Notes: generated by a model not told the origin, from the sequence alone. A stretch of DNA of 64,000 nucleotides from Lachnospiraceae bacterium JLR.KK002 (GCA_036941025.1 JAYMNP010000001.1:1-64000); one strand, 5' to 3'; positions 26,720 through 35,791 are shown, counted from the first letter of the stretch. Program-made: numbers and translations.

Positions 26720-27834
26720 AAAAAGTACTGGAACAGTATGAGCTGGAACTGACAGCGGCAGGGCCGGTATATATTGGAAGCGGGAAAGAAATCGGCAAAA
26801 AAGAGTATGCATTTTCACCCTGGGAAAAACAGATACGGGTAATGGATATGGCAAAACTGTGTCAGCTTTTAAATCAGAAAAAGCTGATGTCTCAATATGA
26901 GAAATTTATACTGGGAAACAGTCGGGATGATTTGGGAAAATGGCTGGAAAAAAATCATGTTTCCAGACAGGAATATCAGAATTGTGTCCGTTACCGGCTG
27001 GGATGTCAGGATGCTGTGATTGATTCTCGCAGTAAGCTGGCAGTTCTGGAATTTGTAAAAGATGCGTATGGAATGCCATATGTACCGGGCAGTTCTGTCA
27101 AGGGAATGCTGAGAACGATGTTGCTGGCCTATGATATTGCCTGTGATTCCGGAAAATATAAAGGGGTAAAAAGAGATATTTCCGGAGCCCTGAGCAGGAA
27201 TCAGAGAAAGAACAGAACTGTCTGCAGAATGGAATCGGCTGCCATGGAACAGGCATGTTACAGAACGCTGCACAGGCTGGAAAAAGTTCCGAATCATGCG
27301 GTAAATGACAGGATGGCCGGTATGACAGTCAGTGACAGCGAGCCTTTGTCCATGGAAGATCTGGTATTGTGCCAGAGGACAGAATTGCATACTGACGGAA
27401 AAGAGAAAAAATTAAATGTGCTGCGGGAAGTACTGCGGCCGGAAACTGTTATTCGCACCAGCCTCACCATTGATTCCGATATATGCGGGATTACGAAAGA
27501 GTACCTGGAAGAAGCAATGACATATTTCGGAGAGATGTATTACGAGTGTTTCCTGAAAAAATATCCGGATATGGACAGGCCGTCTCAGGATATGGTATGG
27601 TTAGGAGGCGGAACCGGATTTGTGACAAAGACGGAAGTGTATCCCCTGTTTGGCAGAGAAGAGGGGCTGGAGACAACCGTGAATATTTTTAAGGCAACGG
27701 GAGTGCCGGATAACCATAAACATTTTTCAGACAGAAAACTGGGAGTTTCCCCTCATATCTGTAAAGTAACTTATTATGAGGGAAAACGGTATCAGATGGG
27801 TCTGTGCCATGCAAAAATTACAAAATGCCGGTGA
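26716..27834 (+). CDS. csm5: Csm5, RAMP protein at the crRNA 3' end
   Basis: This 372-residue protein opens with the strand YELELTAAGPVYIGSGKEIGK and carries VPGSSVKGMLRTMLLAYD, the typical Csm5 RAMP motif. Csm5 closes the 3' end of the complex and takes part in crRNA 3' trimming. It is the last gene of the operon, ending 136 bp before the first CRISPR repeat. Confidence 0.92.
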   Translation: MKKVLEQYELELTAAGPVYIGSGKEIGKKEYAFSPWEKQIRVMDMAKLCQLLNQKKLMSQYEKFILGNSRDDLGKWLEKNHVSRQEYQNCVRYRLGCQDAVIDSRSKLAVLEFVKDAYGMPYVPGSSVKGMLRTMLLAYDIACDSGKYKGVKRDISGALSRNQRKNRTVCRMESAAMEQACYRTLHRLEKVPNHAVNDRMAGMTVSDSEPLSMEDLVLCQRTELHTDGKEKKLNVLREVLRPETVIRTSLTIDSDICGITKEYLEEAMTYFGEMYYECFLKKYPDMDRPSQDMVWLGGGTGFVTKTEVYPLFGREEGLETTVNIFKATGVPDNHKHFSDRKLGVSPHICKVTYYEGKRYQMGLCHAKITKCR

Positions 27835-27969
27835 TTTTGCCCCGCTGCCTGATTTGGCAGGGAATTTCGGCTGAATCAGGCAGGAAAAAAAGATATGGAA
27901 GGAAGAAAAAAGTTTTCCCCCGCAAACCCCGCCGGGAGGTGTTGATTTTACCGGGGTGCGGCGGGTGGT
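27835..27969 (+). promoter_or_regulatory. CRISPR leader region
   Basis: This 135-bp gap between csm5 and the first repeat holds a perfect 10-bp hairpin, CTGCCTGATT (27845-27854) with AATCAGGCAG (27874-27883), followed by an A-run. Nearer the array a GC-rich fold forms with CCCGCC pairing GGCGGG. A weak promoter (TTGATT about 18 bp before TGGTAT) lies right at the array edge. The most conserved repeats are at this end and the most degenerate at the other, which marks this side as the leader. Confidence 0.6.
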
Positions 27970-29146
27970 ATTAGGAATAAGGAGACCCCGGAAGGGGACG
28001 GAAACGTAATGTATGTTCCCTTCGGGGCAGCGGAGACAGGATTAGGAATAAGGAGACCCCGGAAGGGGACGGAAACTGTTTACCATATAAATCTCTCCTT
28101 TCTGCCCCTTTATTAGGAATAAGGAGACCCCGGAAGGGGACGGAAACCATAGTAATTTTCCTCCTTTTTAAACTGCATGGCGCTTAATTAGGAATAAGGA
28201 GACCCCGGAAGGGGACGGAAACTCAAAATATTTTCTCCGTTATCGTTCGTAAACCAATAATTAGGAATAAGGAGACCCCGGAAGGGGACGGAAACTGAAG
28301 AATGTCGATGTGATGGGAGACTCCATCAAAGCATTAGGAATAAGGAGACCCCGGAAGGGGACGGAAACGACTTCTGAGGTTGTCTTTCCACTGGTTATCT
28401 GTCAATTAGGAATAAAGAGATCCCGGAAGGGGACGGAAACCCGTTTCCAATCGTGATATTGTTATCTTCTTTATTAGGAATAAGGAGACTCCGTAAGGGG
28501 ACGGAAACTCGGAGTTTCGGTTTTAAACAACGGTGGAAAGCGCACATTAGGAATAAGGAGACCCCGTAAGGGGACGGAAACATTTTTCTTCCTCCAGTTT
28601 AATCTCCGCTTCAATATTAGGAATAAGGAGACCCCGGAAGGGGACGGAAACCCTCCGTCCAATTCTGGATATAAGGGAATTAGTGCATCAGGAATAAAGA
28701 GACCCCGGAAGGGGACGGAAACTTAATTCTCCTCGTAGCCGATAATCTCCCAGTCCTCATTAGGAATAAGGAGGCCCCGAAAGGGGACGGAAACCCGACT
28801 TCCAAAGCAAGTTCAATCAGCCCGTGCACGAATTAGGAAAAAGGAGCCCCCGAAAGGGGACGGAAACTCAATTCCCAGAATATCCGCTAATGCTTATTAG
28901 GAATAAGGAGACCCCGGGAGGGGACGGAAACATTTTCTAGGGCACCCGTCGTGCCTCTTAGTGACATTAGGAATAAGGAGACCCCGGGAGGGGACGGAAA
29001 CTTGTTGCATAGTCATTTAATTCATTTTTAAATTTCATTAGGAAAAAGGAGCTCCTGAAAGGGGACGGAAACTTTACGGATATCTCTGCTCAAGCTCAAT
29101 CCTTGTAATATTTAGGAAAAAGAAGCCCCGGAAGGGGACGAAAAAT
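27970..29146 (+). CRISPR. CRISPR array, 17 repeats of 36 bp and 16 spacers (type III-A)
   Basis: Repeats of 36 bp begin ATTAGGAATAAGGAG and end GGGGACGGAAAC. They start at 27970, 28041, 28112, 28187, 28260, 28333, 28405, 28473, 28546, 28616, 28687, 28759, 28832, 28896, 28966, 29037 and about 29111. Spacers are 28-39 bp, mostly 34-38. Each repeat carries a short hairpin CCCC-loop-GGGG. The last repeat (29111-29146) has lost a base and its terminal GGAAAC, and repeats 13 and 16 are also drifted, marking the trailer. The ending ACGGAAAC would be the crRNA 5' tag for transcription on the plus strand. Confidence 0.97.
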
Positions 29147-29170
29147 TATAAAATACGCTAAAATGAACTG

Positions 29171-29207
29171 TTTTAGAACAATTCAATATATGGTACAATA
29201 GAATTGT
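29171..29207 (+). promoter_or_regulatory. Possible promoter with flanking dyad before cas1-cas2-csm6
   Basis: A -10-like TACAAT (29194-29199) lies between ACAATTC (29178-29184) and GAATTGT (29201-29207), a 7-bp inverted repeat that brackets the -10. The -35 (TTTTAG, 29171-29176) is weak. The layout suggests a separately controlled promoter for the cas1/cas2/csm6 half of the locus, with a repressor site over it. Confidence 0.4.
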
Positions 29208-29247
29208 GCAGAGATACTGTAATACATATAAGATAAGGGGGAATGAA

Positions 29248-29902
29248 ATGAGTTATCTGTTTGTGAATTCCAATGGCGCCCATATCAATTACGATGCAAT
29301 GCGTGGTACAATGTTTAAAACGCGGAATCAATATTTCATATTATTCCAAAGGTGGTTCTTACTTTAGCAGATTGCAGTCTACCAATCATATAAATGTGCA
29401 GAGACAGAGAAAGCAGGCAGCCCTGGCAGATTCCGAATTTTCTCTGGAACTGGCGAAAAATATTGTCAGCGGCAAAATTCACAATCAGGAAATCATATTA
29501 CGACGGTATGCCCGAAGCGAAGAAAAAGACGTGAAAGATAATCCATATTTTGGATTCATACACAGTGACAGGGAGAAACACCCCACGCTGGCCAGTGATA
29601 TGATGGAGGAGTGGAGGGCAACCCTGGTGGATTCGCTGGTTATGAGCCTGGTAAACGGGCATGAAATACATACGGAACATTTCTTTCACAACAGGGATCA
29701 ACCCGGTTATTATCTGACAACAGAAGGAATGAATATTTTTCTGAAAAAGTATGAGAAAAAAATGCAGACAGCAACCCAATATCTGGATTATATTGACTAT
29801 GCAGTTACGTTCCGTCAGGCAATTGACCTGCAAATCAATGAATTGACGAAGGCAATAGAAAATGAGGATGCCTCTCTGTATCATCCCATATGGCTGAGAT
29901 GA
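29248..29902 (+). pseudogene. cas1: cas1 integrase gene with two internal deletions
   Basis: The gene begins normally (ATG 29248, MSYLFVNSNGAHI) and ends normally (ASDMMEEWR, SLVNGHEI, LYHPIWLR), but lacks two blocks. The first deletion, with a frame change near 29288, joins the first strand directly to QCLKRGINISYYSKGGSYF, removing most of the N-terminal beta domain. The second, near 29540, joins RRYARSEEKDVKD to NPYFGFIHSD and removes the helical part that carries the first catalytic glutamate. The total is about 225 codons instead of the usual 330 or so. The histidine-bearing part remains, but no working integrase can be made, so spacer acquisition by this locus should be dead. Confidence 0.85.
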
Positions 29903-29945
29903 GAGGACAAATTTATGCAGGTTGAAACTGACTTCAGGAGACGAA

Positions 29946-30260
29946 ATGGAAAATTATTTTTTTGAAATTGATGAAAAAGCAGCAAGAGATGAAGTATTTG
30001 TTTTGATTATTTATGATATTACAGACAATAAACGCAGGATAAAGCTGGCGAAATATCTTCAGGGCTACGGATTCCGTGTTCAGAAATCAGCCTTTGAGGC
30101 AAGGATTCCCAAAAGAAAGTACCAGAAACTACTGCGGGAAATACCGAATTATGTGGATGACTGTGACAGCGTGAAAGTGTATAAAATAATTGGCAGCGGA
30201 CAGGTAACAGCTTTTGGAAAAAATATGGATATTGAAACAGAAGATATCATTGTAATTTGA
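29946..30260 (+). CDS. cas2: Cas2
   Basis: The 104-residue protein contains VFVLIIYDITDNKRRIKLAKYL, with the strand-Asp motif, and VQKSAFEARIPKRK, the family hallmarks. It looks complete. The start at 29946 has AGGAG 5 nt upstream. Cas2 bridges Cas1 dimers in spacer integration. With cas1 broken next door its retention may be recent or fortuitous. It is followed 11 bp later by csm6. Confidence 0.9.
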   Translation: MENYFFEIDEKAARDEVFVLIIYDITDNKRRIKLAKYLQGYGFRVQKSAFEARIPKRKYQKLLREIPNYVDDCDSVKVYKIIGSGQVTAFGKNMDIETEDIIVI

Positions 30261-30271
30261 GGAGAAAGAAA

Positions 30272-31564
30272 ATGAAAGTATTATTCAGCGCCATTGGCAG
30301 TACAGACCCCATTTCAAACTGTGCAGACGGGGGAATGCTGCACATATGCAGAGTATTCCATCCGGATAAATTATATTTATATCTGTCAAAAGAAATGTGC
30401 AAGTACCATGATATGGATGATCGTTACCGTCAGGCAGTTCGTTTCCTGGAACAGGAAACCGGCTGGAACTGTGAGATTGAAGTCATCCGTGATGAAACCA
30501 TGGAAAACGTTCAGATTTTTGATGCGTTTATCAATTCCTTTGAAAGGATTATCAGCACAATCAGAGAGCAGGACAGGCCGGACAAATTATATTTGAATGT
30601 TTCTTCCGGAACCCCGGCAATGAAGTGTTCTCTGCAGATTATTTCCATGCTCTGGAACAATATTCAGGCCATTCAGGTGTCAACGCCCAGGAAAGCCAGC
30701 AACGACCATCATGAGGACAAAGATGATTATAATCTGGAAATTCAGTGGGAATGCAATGAAGACCGGAAAGAAGGGTTTGAAAATCGCTGCAGTATATCCG
30801 ATGCAAAATATCTTCTGGACCGAATCCGCAAAGAAAATATCCATAAATATCTGAAAGTTTACGATTATGAAGCGGCAAGAATGATGGCAAATACCTTATC
30901 TGTGCAGCCTTCCGAACAGTTTATGGACTGCCTTGCCATTGCAATTGAGCGTAACCGGCTGAATCTGAAATTTGTCAATGGAATGCGGAGAAAATGTAAC
31001 GTATCCCACTGGTTTCCTGTGGTGCAGGACAGGGAGATGAAAGAGTACGAATATCTTTTGTCCATGCAGACAAAACTCTGGAAAAAACAATATATGGACT
31101 TTATCCGGGATGTAACGCCCATCTTTTTTTCTCTGTCAGAAAAAGTATTGAAAAAATACTGCGGATTGCGGTTTGAGGATATCGGGACAAAAAATAAAGA
31201 AGGAGCTTTTCTGGTTTCTTTGGATAAGATGAAGGAGAGAAACATAAAACCCCAGAGCAGATGGGGAAACCATACAAATATTTCTTCTCTTGTGATTTTA
31301 AAAATTATGGAGCAGAAGTGTAAGGAAGTTCATGTGCTGGAATTGATGAAAAACATTCGGACGGTGGAGCGGGAAGTCCGAAATCTGGCGGCACATGAAA
31401 TAGTGGGCGTTACGAAAGAATGGATCAAAAGCAGAACAAAATTTGAGCCGGAACAAATCATGGACATGCTGTTTGAACTGGGAAAATATGCAGGACTTGA
31501 TATTTCAGCAGAAAACAGGAAAATCTATGACAGGATGAATGAGCAGTTGTGGGAATTACTGTGA
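30272..31564 (+). CDS. csm6: Csm6-family CARF-HEPN ribonuclease
   Basis: The 430-residue protein has an N-terminal CARF domain (VLFSAIGSTDPI, LYLNVSSGTPAMKCSL, the nucleotide-contacting GTxxM pattern near residue 115) and a C-terminal HEPN domain with the RNase motif R-x4-H at Arg370-His375 (RNLAAHE). Csm6 is activated by cyclic oligoadenylate from Cas10 and cuts RNA nonspecifically, causing dormancy or death of infected cells. The start at 30272 follows GAGGAGAAAG. It is the only effector of this type seen here and looks intact. Confidence 0.92.
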   Translation: MKVLFSAIGSTDPISNCADGGMLHICRVFHPDKLYLYLSKEMCKYHDMDDRYRQAVRFLEQETGWNCEIEVIRDETMENVQIFDAFINSFERIISTIREQDRPDKLYLNVSSGTPAMKCSLQIISMLWNNIQAIQVSTPRKASNDHHEDKDDYNLEIQWECNEDRKEGFENRCSISDAKYLLDRIRKENIHKYLKVYDYEAARMMANTLSVQPSEQFMDCLAIAIERNRLNLKFVNGMRRKCNVSHWFPVVQDREMKEYEYLLSMQTKLWKKQYMDFIRDVTPIFFSLSEKVLKKYCGLRFEDIGTKNKEGAFLVSLDKMKERNIKPQSRWGNHTNISSLVILKIMEQKCKEVHVLELMKNIRTVEREVRNLAAHEIVGVTKEWIKSRTKFEPEQIMDMLFELGKYAGLDISAENRKIYDRMNEQLWELL

Positions 31565-31610
31565 TTTTATGGAAAATGATGGTAAATCCTATTATAAAAT
31601 GGAGGATTTC

Positions 31611-32720
31611 ATGGTTACAGGCATAATTAAGAACAAAATTGACAAAATCTGGACGGATATCTGGGCAGGCGGAATTATGAATCCTCTGACAGTGATTGAA
31701 CAGCTTACCTATCTGATGTTTCTTCGCTCCCTGGATGAAAAAGAATTTGAGAACGCGCTGGAGTAGATTAAAAGAAAAGGATTCCCGTGAAATATTTGAT
31801 ATCATCTCTCAGAGAGTATTTCCGGCAATCAAGAAAATGAAATATGGCAGACTGCCGGATTACAGCGAAACAGGGGAATTAATGGAGATTTCGGATGAGG
31901 AAGGGCAGAGGGAAGACGACAGTACAGCATTTGCCAGATATATGGAAGGTGCGGCATTTTTGATACCTACGCCTCAGGTACTGCAAAAGATTGTTACGGG
32001 CCTGGACGATTTATATGAACATGATATTGCGGACCTGGACATGCAGGGAGATTTGTACGAGTACATGCTGTTGAAATTATCTGTTGCCGGACAGAACGGG
32101 CAGTTTAGAACACCCAGGCAAATACGGGAAATGATGGTGAAATTGCTGGCGCCCACGCCGGATGATATTATTGTAGACCCCGCCTGCGGTACAGCAGGAT
32201 TTCTGGTGTTTGCCGCTCAGTATATCAGGGAACACTATGAAGAAACCATGACAGGCGAGCAATGGGAACATTTTACCGGTGCGGCATTTACCGGATTTGA
32301 TACGGATTATACCATGCTGAGAATTTCGGCCATGAACCTGATGCTGCATTCCATTACCAACCCGGAAATTGGGTATAAAGACAGCGTATCCAAACAGAAT
32401 CAGATTAGCGGAAAGTATACCATATGCCTGGCAAATCCCCCGTTCAAAGGGACAGTGGATGCGGAAAGTATCAATGACGATTTGAAGGCAGTGACAAATA
32501 CGAAGAAAACAGAACTGCTGTTTCTGGCATTGTTTCTCCGATTATTGAAGACAGGAGGCAGATGTGCCTGTATTGTACCTGACGGCGTTTTGTTTGGAAG
32601 CAGCAAAGCTCACAAATCCATTCGAAAAGAACTGGTGGAAAACAAATACTTGCGGAGATTAAGGAACTTCAGAAGGAGATTTCAAAAGGGATTGATGAGC
32701 TGGAGGGGATGTTGGAGTGA
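31611..32720 (+). pseudogene. hsdM: hsdM, type I DNA methyltransferase subunit, twice deleted
   Basis: The start (ATG 31611 after GGAGG) reads into a normal HsdM N-terminus (LTVIEQLTYLMFLRSLDEKE) but stops at 31766 after a deletion/frameshift. The next frame picks up at LRTRWSRLKEKDSREIFDI and carries the SAM motif DPACGTAGFLVFAA and the catalytic NPPF (LANPPFKG). After FGSSKAHKSIRKELVENK a second deletion removes about the last third, and the gene end reappears in another frame (KELQKEISKGIDELEGMLE, stop 32718-32720). No complete methyltransferase can be made, so the type I system cannot modify DNA from this locus. Confidence 0.85.
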
Positions 32721-33282
32721 AAATTGTTAAGCTGGGAGATTATATAGAAGAATATTCTGAAAAAATAAAGATGACCGGAATATTCCGGTGTATAGTGTTA
32801 CGAATGAAGAAGGATTTTGCACCGGATATTTTAGTAAAGAAGTTGCGAGTAAGGACAGGCGTAATTATAAGGTAGTCCCATATGGTTTTTTTGCATATAA
32901 TCCATCAAGAATAAATGCAGGTTCCATTGACTGGCAACGGAAAGAAGAAAAAGTGATTGTAAGTCCGCTTTACGTGGTCTTTAAAGTGAAAGAAAAAGTG
33001 AATCAGCAATATTTGCTTTATTATTTAAAAAGTGATGTTGCAAAGCAGTATATTGTAAATATGGCTACCGGAAGTGTAAGGAATAATCTGAAATTTTCAG
33101 ATTTGGGAGAAATTCCATTTAAATTGTATGATTTGAGAGAACAGAAAGAGATAGTGGGGAAGTTGGACAGAGTTTTCAAATTGATAGATGAAGTCAAATT
33201 GGCGGAAAAGAAGCTGGATGAACTTGTAAAATCCCGGTTTATGAGGAAAAAGGCGGAGTACAGTTTTGTTATAAGCTGTTGA
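32717..33282 (+). pseudogene. hsdS: hsdS fragment with one target-recognition domain, frameshifted
   Basis: It begins GTG at 32717, overlapping the hsdM stop, as KIVKLGDYIEEYSE. One base is missing in the A-run at 32760-32765, so the frame breaks. The other frame gives a clean recognition domain (NIPVYSVTNEEGFCTGYFSK to YMATGSVRNN-like NMATGSVRNNLKFSDLG) and a central helix ending KLDELVKSRF. It then stops after an unrelated tail. Only half of a normal two-domain HsdS remains here; a second half lies at 45997-46616. Confidence 0.8.
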
Positions 33283-33319
33283 ATTATAATACTTTACAGA
33301 GTGTTTGACTGTCTTTCCC

Positions 33320-33377
33320 TTTACTTTTTTACAAAGGAACCTTTACTTTTTAGCCTTTCAGGGTATAATAAGTAAAG
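33320..33377 (+). promoter_or_regulatory. Promoter of the xre-fic gene with repeated operator-like boxes
   Basis: TTTACT (33342-33347) and TATAAT (33364-33369) are 16 bp apart. The box TTTACTTTTT occurs at 33320-33329 and again 22 bp later at 33342-33351, two helical turns apart. An inverted AGTAAAG follows at 33371-33377. Boxes over the promoter suggest autoregulation by the XRE domain of the Fic protein. Confidence 0.6.
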
Positions 33378-33384
33378 AAAGAAG

Positions 33385-34098
33385 GTGAACACCACGATTT
33401 CATATTCCAATCTGTTGCAAAAACTAAATGAAAAAGGTCTGACGAAAACCGCACTGTCTAAGGAGCTTGGGATTTCTTCACGTACAGTGGCAAAAATCGG
33501 GCGTGGAGAGAAAATCGCTGATCATGTTCTTGAAAAAATGGCTGTTTTTTTCGGTTGTTCTGCAGATGAACTATGCCAGACCATTTCGGATAACAGTTTG
33601 CTTCAAATGCTTAGAGATGAAAAAAACATTCGTATGCCTGGGGGGCTGTACCATGAGCTTCAGGTACGGATGACATATAATTCCAATCACATAGAGGGTA
33701 GCAGGCTCAGTGAAGATCAGACCAGGCTGATTTTTGAAACAAACACAATAGATATCGGAGAAGGTATACCTGTGGATGACATTATCGAAACCGTCAATCA
33801 TTTTCGCGCTGTCGACTTTTGTATTGATATGGCAGAAGAACCACTTACCGAAGATATCATCAAGGAATTTCACCGCATTTTGAAGCAAAGTACAAAGGAT
33901 TCTTCGCTTGCGTGGTTTGCAGTTGGGGATTACAAGAAAAGAGCCAATGTGGTTGGAGGCCATGAAACTGCAAAGCCGAAAGAGGTTGTTTCACACATGA
34001 AAGTTCTGCTTTCTGAATATGAAGCCAAAACTGCTGTCACAATTAACGACATCATTCGTTTCCATTACGTGTTTGAACGTATTCATCCATTTCAGGAT
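33385..34098 (+). pseudogene. XRE-Fic protein gene, 5' part interrupted in the active-site motif
   Basis: An XRE DNA-binding domain (LNEKGLTKTALSKELGISS) is followed by a Fic domain with an inhibitory-helix motif SNHIEG and the start of the active site IHPFQD. There the reading frame is cut by the mobile element at 34096-34098, and the truncated frame reads on to 34137. The remainder (GNGRVGR) is at 45238-45441. Fic enzymes transfer AMP using HPFxDGNGR, so the truncated form is inactive. No ATG start is well placed: the codon 7 nt after GAAGGTG is ACG (33394), where ATG would be expected. The usable start is GTG 33385 or a non-standard one. Confidence 0.88.
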
Positions 34099-34119
34099 AA
34101 ACTATTAACACAAGTCAAA
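34087..34119 (+). other. attL of the mobile element
   Basis: CCATT (34087-34091) belongs to the bacterial half-site and AACACAAGTCAAA (34107-34119) to the element half-site. They meet at GAT (34096-34098). Together with attR these halves rebuild two imperfect palindromes, both centred on the GA of GAT. Confidence 0.85.
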
Positions 34120-34196
34120 GATTTGTGTTGTGCTTAAACTCTGTAAATGATACAATAACCTTTGACTTGAATATTAAACAAGTTGGAGGTTTTTTT

Positions 34197-35726
34197 ATGG
34201 CAAAATATTTAAGGTATGATGCAATTTACGTTAGGCAGTCAATAGATAAGAAAGACAGTGTTTCTATTGAAGCTCAAATAGAGGAATGTAAAAAACTCTG
34301 TTCAGCAAATTTTAAAGTTTATAAAGACAAAGGTTACAGTGGAAAAAATACAGAAAGACCACAAGTTCAAAAAATGATTAAAGACATAGAATCAGGAATT
34401 ATACAGAAAGTTGTAGTTTACAAGCTTGACAGAATTAGTAGGAACATTATAGATTTTTATAATTTGTATGGAATTATGCAACTGCATGATTGTGAGTTTA
34501 TCAGTTGGGATGAAAAATTTGACACAACCACTTCTATGGGAAGGGCAATGATGGGTATTCTTGTTGTTTTTGCCCAAATGGAAAGAGAGAATATCCAGAC
34601 AAGAATAAAAGATAATTATAATTACCGTATCAGGGATGGAAGATGGGCTTCTGGGAAGGCACCTTTTGGATTTAAAAATGGAAAGAGGGATGGAAAGACA
34701 ACCCTGATTCCTGTTCCAGAAGAAATTGAGGTTGTGAAATGGATGTTCAAAACCTATGCTGAAAGCCTTAATATTTCTCTTGGGATGATACAAAAACAAC
34801 TCATTGAAAAGGGAATAAAAGGACACCAATCAAGCAAAGGATTCAGCAGAACTACCATAGGACACATACTGACAAACCCTGTTTATTGCAGTGCAGATAA
34901 CCTTTTAGCAGAATATTACCAAAAGAAACTGATTGAATTTGTTAATCCCCTTCAACAGTGGGATGGAAGTTTTTCAGCAGCTATTGTGGGAAAAAAGAAC
35001 AGGTCTTTAAGGAATGAAAACTTGGAAGGGATAGTTGTGTATATTACAAACATTAAACCTGTGATTAACAGTAGGACTTTCATTGCAGTACAAGAACGCA
35101 TAGAACAAAATGCTGCTGTTGCTTCCAACAACACACCAAACCATAATTTAAAAGAACTGTCTGGTTTATTAAAATGTGCTGAGTGTGGTTCAGCAGTTAA
35201 AATGCAGACATATCCCACATTGACATGTACAGGGAGAAGCCAGAAAAAAATCTGTTCAGTTTCTTTTAAGGGTATCAAACTGGAAACTGTGCAGGATAAT
35301 GTTGCTACACAAGTACAGAAATACCTTGAAAATTTAAATGAAACTCAAATAAAGAAAACATATAAAATGAGACAGGAACAAAAGGAAATAGCTAAATTGG
35401 AAAAGGAATTGGAAAAGCTGATGGAGCTTGCAAAATTCAGTGATAACATTGCTGAAAGAGTTAAAGTAGAAATTGACAGTCTGATTGTGAAAATCAAGGA
35501 GAAACAATTAAAATTAAAGACTGACAGAAAAGATGATATTATAGGTCTTAGGCTGGCAACAGGGGGAGACATAGAAATTCTTAGAAGTATTTTTGATGAA
35601 GATGGCACTTTAGTATTTAATTATTCAGATTTGGATATTGAAAGAAAGCAAATGATTTTAAGGGTTTTAGTTGATAGGATTTATGTCTATAAAGATGGCA
35701 GTGTCAATATTGAATGGAAAGGGTAA
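34197..35726 (+). CDS. Large serine recombinase (integrase)
   Basis: The 509-residue protein has the resolvase catalytic domain with YVRQS (Ser15), the downstream YKDKGYSGKNTERP and VVYKLDRISR motifs, a recombinase domain (GKAPFGFKN), a zinc-ribbon (CAECGSA ... C) near residue 340 and a long coiled coil (about residues 390-455) near the end. Large serine recombinases integrate unidirectionally at short att sites with a 2-bp crossover, matching the GA core found at both ends. GGAGGTTTTTTT precedes the start. It lies 99 bp from attL. Confidence 0.95.
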   Translation: MAKYLRYDAIYVRQSIDKKDSVSIEAQIEECKKLCSANFKVYKDKGYSGKNTERPQVQKMIKDIESGIIQKVVVYKLDRISRNIIDFYNLYGIMQLHDCEFISWDEKFDTTTSMGRAMMGILVVFAQMERENIQTRIKDNYNYRIRDGRWASGKAPFGFKNGKRDGKTTLIPVPEEIEVVKWMFKTYAESLNISLGMIQKQLIEKGIKGHQSSKGFSRTTIGHILTNPVYCSADNLLAEYYQKKLIEFVNPLQQWDGSFSAAIVGKKNRSLRNENLEGIVVYITNIKPVINSRTFIAVQERIEQNAAVASNNTPNHNLKELSGLLKCAECGSAVKMQTYPTLTCTGRSQKKICSVSFKGIKLETVQDNVATQVQKYLENLNETQIKKTYKMRQEQKEIAKLEKELEKLMELAKFSDNIAERVKVEIDSLIVKIKEKQLKLKTDRKDDIIGLRLATGGDIEILRSIFDEDGTLVFNYSDLDIERKQMILRVLVDRIYVYKDGSVNIEWKG

Positions 35727-35791
35727 AAATTTTAGGTAGAATTTCCAATAGTTTTTTTCCAAGAAGAAATATCTCATTTTAGAATTAGAAA

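Noticed and set aside
27845..27883. Hairpin after csm5 as a Rho-independent terminator of the cas operon
   Set aside because: It is followed by As rather than Ts on the plus strand, so termination is unconvincing; listed only as part of the leader.
28395..28662. Minus-strand open frames across the CRISPR array with repeated peptide segments
   Set aside because: They are translations of the repeats and spacers; the repeated SVPLRGLLIPN-type peptide is the repeat itself.
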